A DNA stretch of 5,359 nucleotides from Burkholderiales bacterium (lineage in GTDB: Bacteria; Pseudomonadota; Gammaproteobacteria; Burkholderiales; Casimicrobiaceae). The notes beneath the pieces were generated by a model. The model did not search any database and was not told the DNA's origin. It saw only the letters and a program-made list of their open reading frames with translations. The stretch lies in the NCBI GenBank assembly GCA_025935435.1, contig JAICVH010000212.1, positions 1 to 5,359 of the forward strand, given 5' to 3'. How positions within the stretch are numbered: the stretch's first letter is position 1; each line of letters begins with the position of its first letter. This document shows positions 4,189 through 5,359 of this stretch, piece after piece. The position numbers and the translations under genes are program-made.

Positions 4189-5359
4189 ATGGCCCTTCCC
4201 CTCGACGTCGTCATCCTCGCCGCCGGCCAGGGCAAGCGCATGCATTCCGCGCGGCCGAAGGTCCTCCACCGCCTTGCCGGCCGGCCGCTCGTTTCGCACG
4301 TCCTCCGCAGCGTTCGCGAGCTTTCCCCTCGCAGCGTCGCCGTCGTCGTCGGCTTCGGTGCAGACGCCGTCGAGCGCGAGCTGACGGCGTCCGGCGTCAC
4401 GTTCGTTCGACAGGAGCCGCCGCGCGGCACCGGCGACGCCGCACGCGTTGCGCTTGCGGCGCTGCCGACGGACGGCGTGACGTTGGTCGGCCTCGGCGAC
4501 GTCCCGCTCGTGCCGTCCGAGGCGCTCGCCAGCGTGGCCGCGCTCGCGCAGGAAGGGGGCGTTGGCGTGCTGACGGCTCGAGTGCGCGAACCAAGCGGTC
4601 TCGGGCGCGTCATTCGCGGTGACGACGGGCACGTCCGGGCAATCGTGGAAGAACGCGACGCCACGCCCCGGCAGCGAGAAGTCGACGAGATCAACACCGG
4701 CTTCATCGCGGCGCCAACCGCATTGCTCAAAAGCTGGCTCGCGCAGTTGACGCCGCACAACGCGCAAGACGAGTACTACCTGACCGACGTCGTCGCGATG
4801 GCCGTCGCCGACGGTGTGCCGGTCGCCGGCCATGTCGTCAACGATGAAGCATCGGTGCTCGGTGTCAACGACCGCGCCCAACTTGCCGCGCTCGAGCGCA
4901 TCGTGCAGCGGCGCGCCGCGACGGCGTTGATGCTTGAGGGTACGTCGATCGTCGACCCGGCGCGCATCGACATCCGCGGCGAGCTCGTGTGCGGCCGTGA
5001 CGTGACGATCGACATCGGCTGCATCTTCGAGGGTACCGTAACGCTCGAGGACGGTGCGAGCGTCGGTCCGTATTGCGTCCTGCGCGACGTTACCGTCGGC
5101 GCCGCCACGCGAATCGAGGCGTTCTCGCATTTCGAGTCCGCGGTGATCGGTCGCAATTGCCGCATCGGGCCGTACGCGCGCCTGCGCCCCGGCACAAAGC
5201 TTGCTGAAGATGTTCACATCGGCAATTTTGTCGAGATCAAGGCGAGCACATTGGGCGCCGGGTCGAAGGCGAACCACCTCGCGTATGTCGGCGACGCCGT
5301 GCTCGGGAGCCGCGTGAACTACGGCGCGGGATCGATCACCGCGAACTACGACGGCGCGA
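4189..5359 (+). CDS. glmU: Bifunctional UDP-GlcNAc pyrophosphorylase / glucosamine-1-phosphate acetyltransferase, 3' truncated by window
   Basis: Cytoplasmic enzyme making UDP-GlcNAc for peptidoglycan and LPS: it acetylates glucosamine-1-phosphate with acetyl-CoA, then transfers UMP from UTP. The window holds 390 codons of about 455. The N-terminal uridylyltransferase shows LAAGQGKRM (10-18), PKVLH with Lys24, GTGDA (80-84), GDVPL with Asp104, Glu154, EINTG with Asn169, and GVND with Asn227. From about residue 250 the left-handed beta-helix hexapeptide repeats begin. The acetyltransferase residues Arg333, Lys351, His363, Tyr366, Asn377 and Asn386 fall at the same numbers as in E. coli GlmU, supporting the ATG at 4189. 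The usual GTGHA motif reads GTGDA here. No Shine-Dalgarno precedes the ATG. An in-frame GTG at 4147 also lacks one and would add 14 non-conserved residues. The stop lies beyond base 5359. No functional link to the phn operon is expected. Confidence 0.96.
   Translation, partial: MALPLDVVILAAGQGKRMHSARPKVLHRLAGRPLVSHVLRSVRELSPRSVAVVVGFGADAVERELTASGVTFVRQEPPRGTGDAARVALAALPTDGVTLVGLGDVPLVPSEALASVAALAQEGGVGVLTARVREPSGLGRVIRGDDGHVRAIVEERDATPRQREVDEINTGFIAAPTALLKSWLAQLTPHNAQDEYYLTDVVAMAVADGVPVAGHVVNDEASVLGVNDRAQLAALERIVQRRAATALMLEGTSIVDPARIDIRGELVCGRDVTIDIGCIFEGTVTLEDGASVGPYCVLRDVTVGAATRIEAFSHFESAVIGRNCRIGPYARLRPGTKLAEDVHIGNFVEIKASTLGAGSKANHLAYVGDAVLGSRVNYGAGSITANYDGA

Noticed and set aside
2931..4760. 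609-aa extension of the phnD frame across the intergenic region and into glmU antisense
   Set aside because: The extra N-terminal part is low-complexity Ser/Arg/Thr-rich and antisense to glmU. The signal peptide and AGGAGGAA site place the true start at 3962.
4087..5277. 396-aa minus-strand frame opposite glmU
   Set aside because: Antisense to glmU, whose catalytic residues are all readable on the plus strand; composition is Asp/Arg-rich without motifs.
1..5359. Mobile elements, CRISPR arrays, toxin-antitoxin or defence genes
   Set aside because: No regularly spaced repeats, transposase or integrase motifs, or terminal inverted repeats; the genes read as a transporter operon plus glmU.

Overview
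The window is GC-rich (clearly above 60% by eye) and gene-dense, with short intergenic gaps, strong third-position GC and many antisense shadow reading frames. This fits a high-GC proteobacterium. A beta-proteobacterium, probably Burkholderiales, is my best guess from the style of the proteins, but nothing here proves the taxon. No tRNA, rRNA, insertion sequence, integrase or CRISPR array is visible.

Layout: positions 1-156 hold no convincing gene but carry several inverted repeats. They lead into a small plus-strand gene (157-387) for an unrecognised 76-aa protein with a strong ribosome binding site. This gene converges on a four-gene minus-strand operon that reads right to left: phnD (3962-2931), phnC (2850-2092), a first phnE permease (2095-1226) and a second phnE permease (1226-408). 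After a 226-bp divergent intergenic region, the plus strand carries glmU (from 4189), which is cut by the window end after 390 codons.

How the genes work together: the minus-strand genes encode a complete ABC importer of the phosphonate/phosphite/phosphate (PhnCDE) family. PhnD is the exported binding protein, PhnC the ATPase, and the two PhnE proteins probably form a heterodimeric membrane channel. The three transporter genes after phnD are joined by TTGA and TGATG stop/start overlaps. phnD is separated from them by an 80-bp spacer with a very strong GC hairpin, a layout that would suit more binding protein than membrane complex. No C-P lyase, phosphonatase or phosphite dehydrogenase gene is in the window, so the imported compound cannot be named. 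glmU is an unrelated housekeeping gene making UDP-GlcNAc for peptidoglycan and LPS, and shares only the divergent promoter region.

Nothing here is clearly a new system. The points most worth a second look are the calcium-site-like acidic segment in the mature N-terminus of PhnD, the phnD-phnC hairpin, the two divergent permeases, and the structured leader of the small gene.
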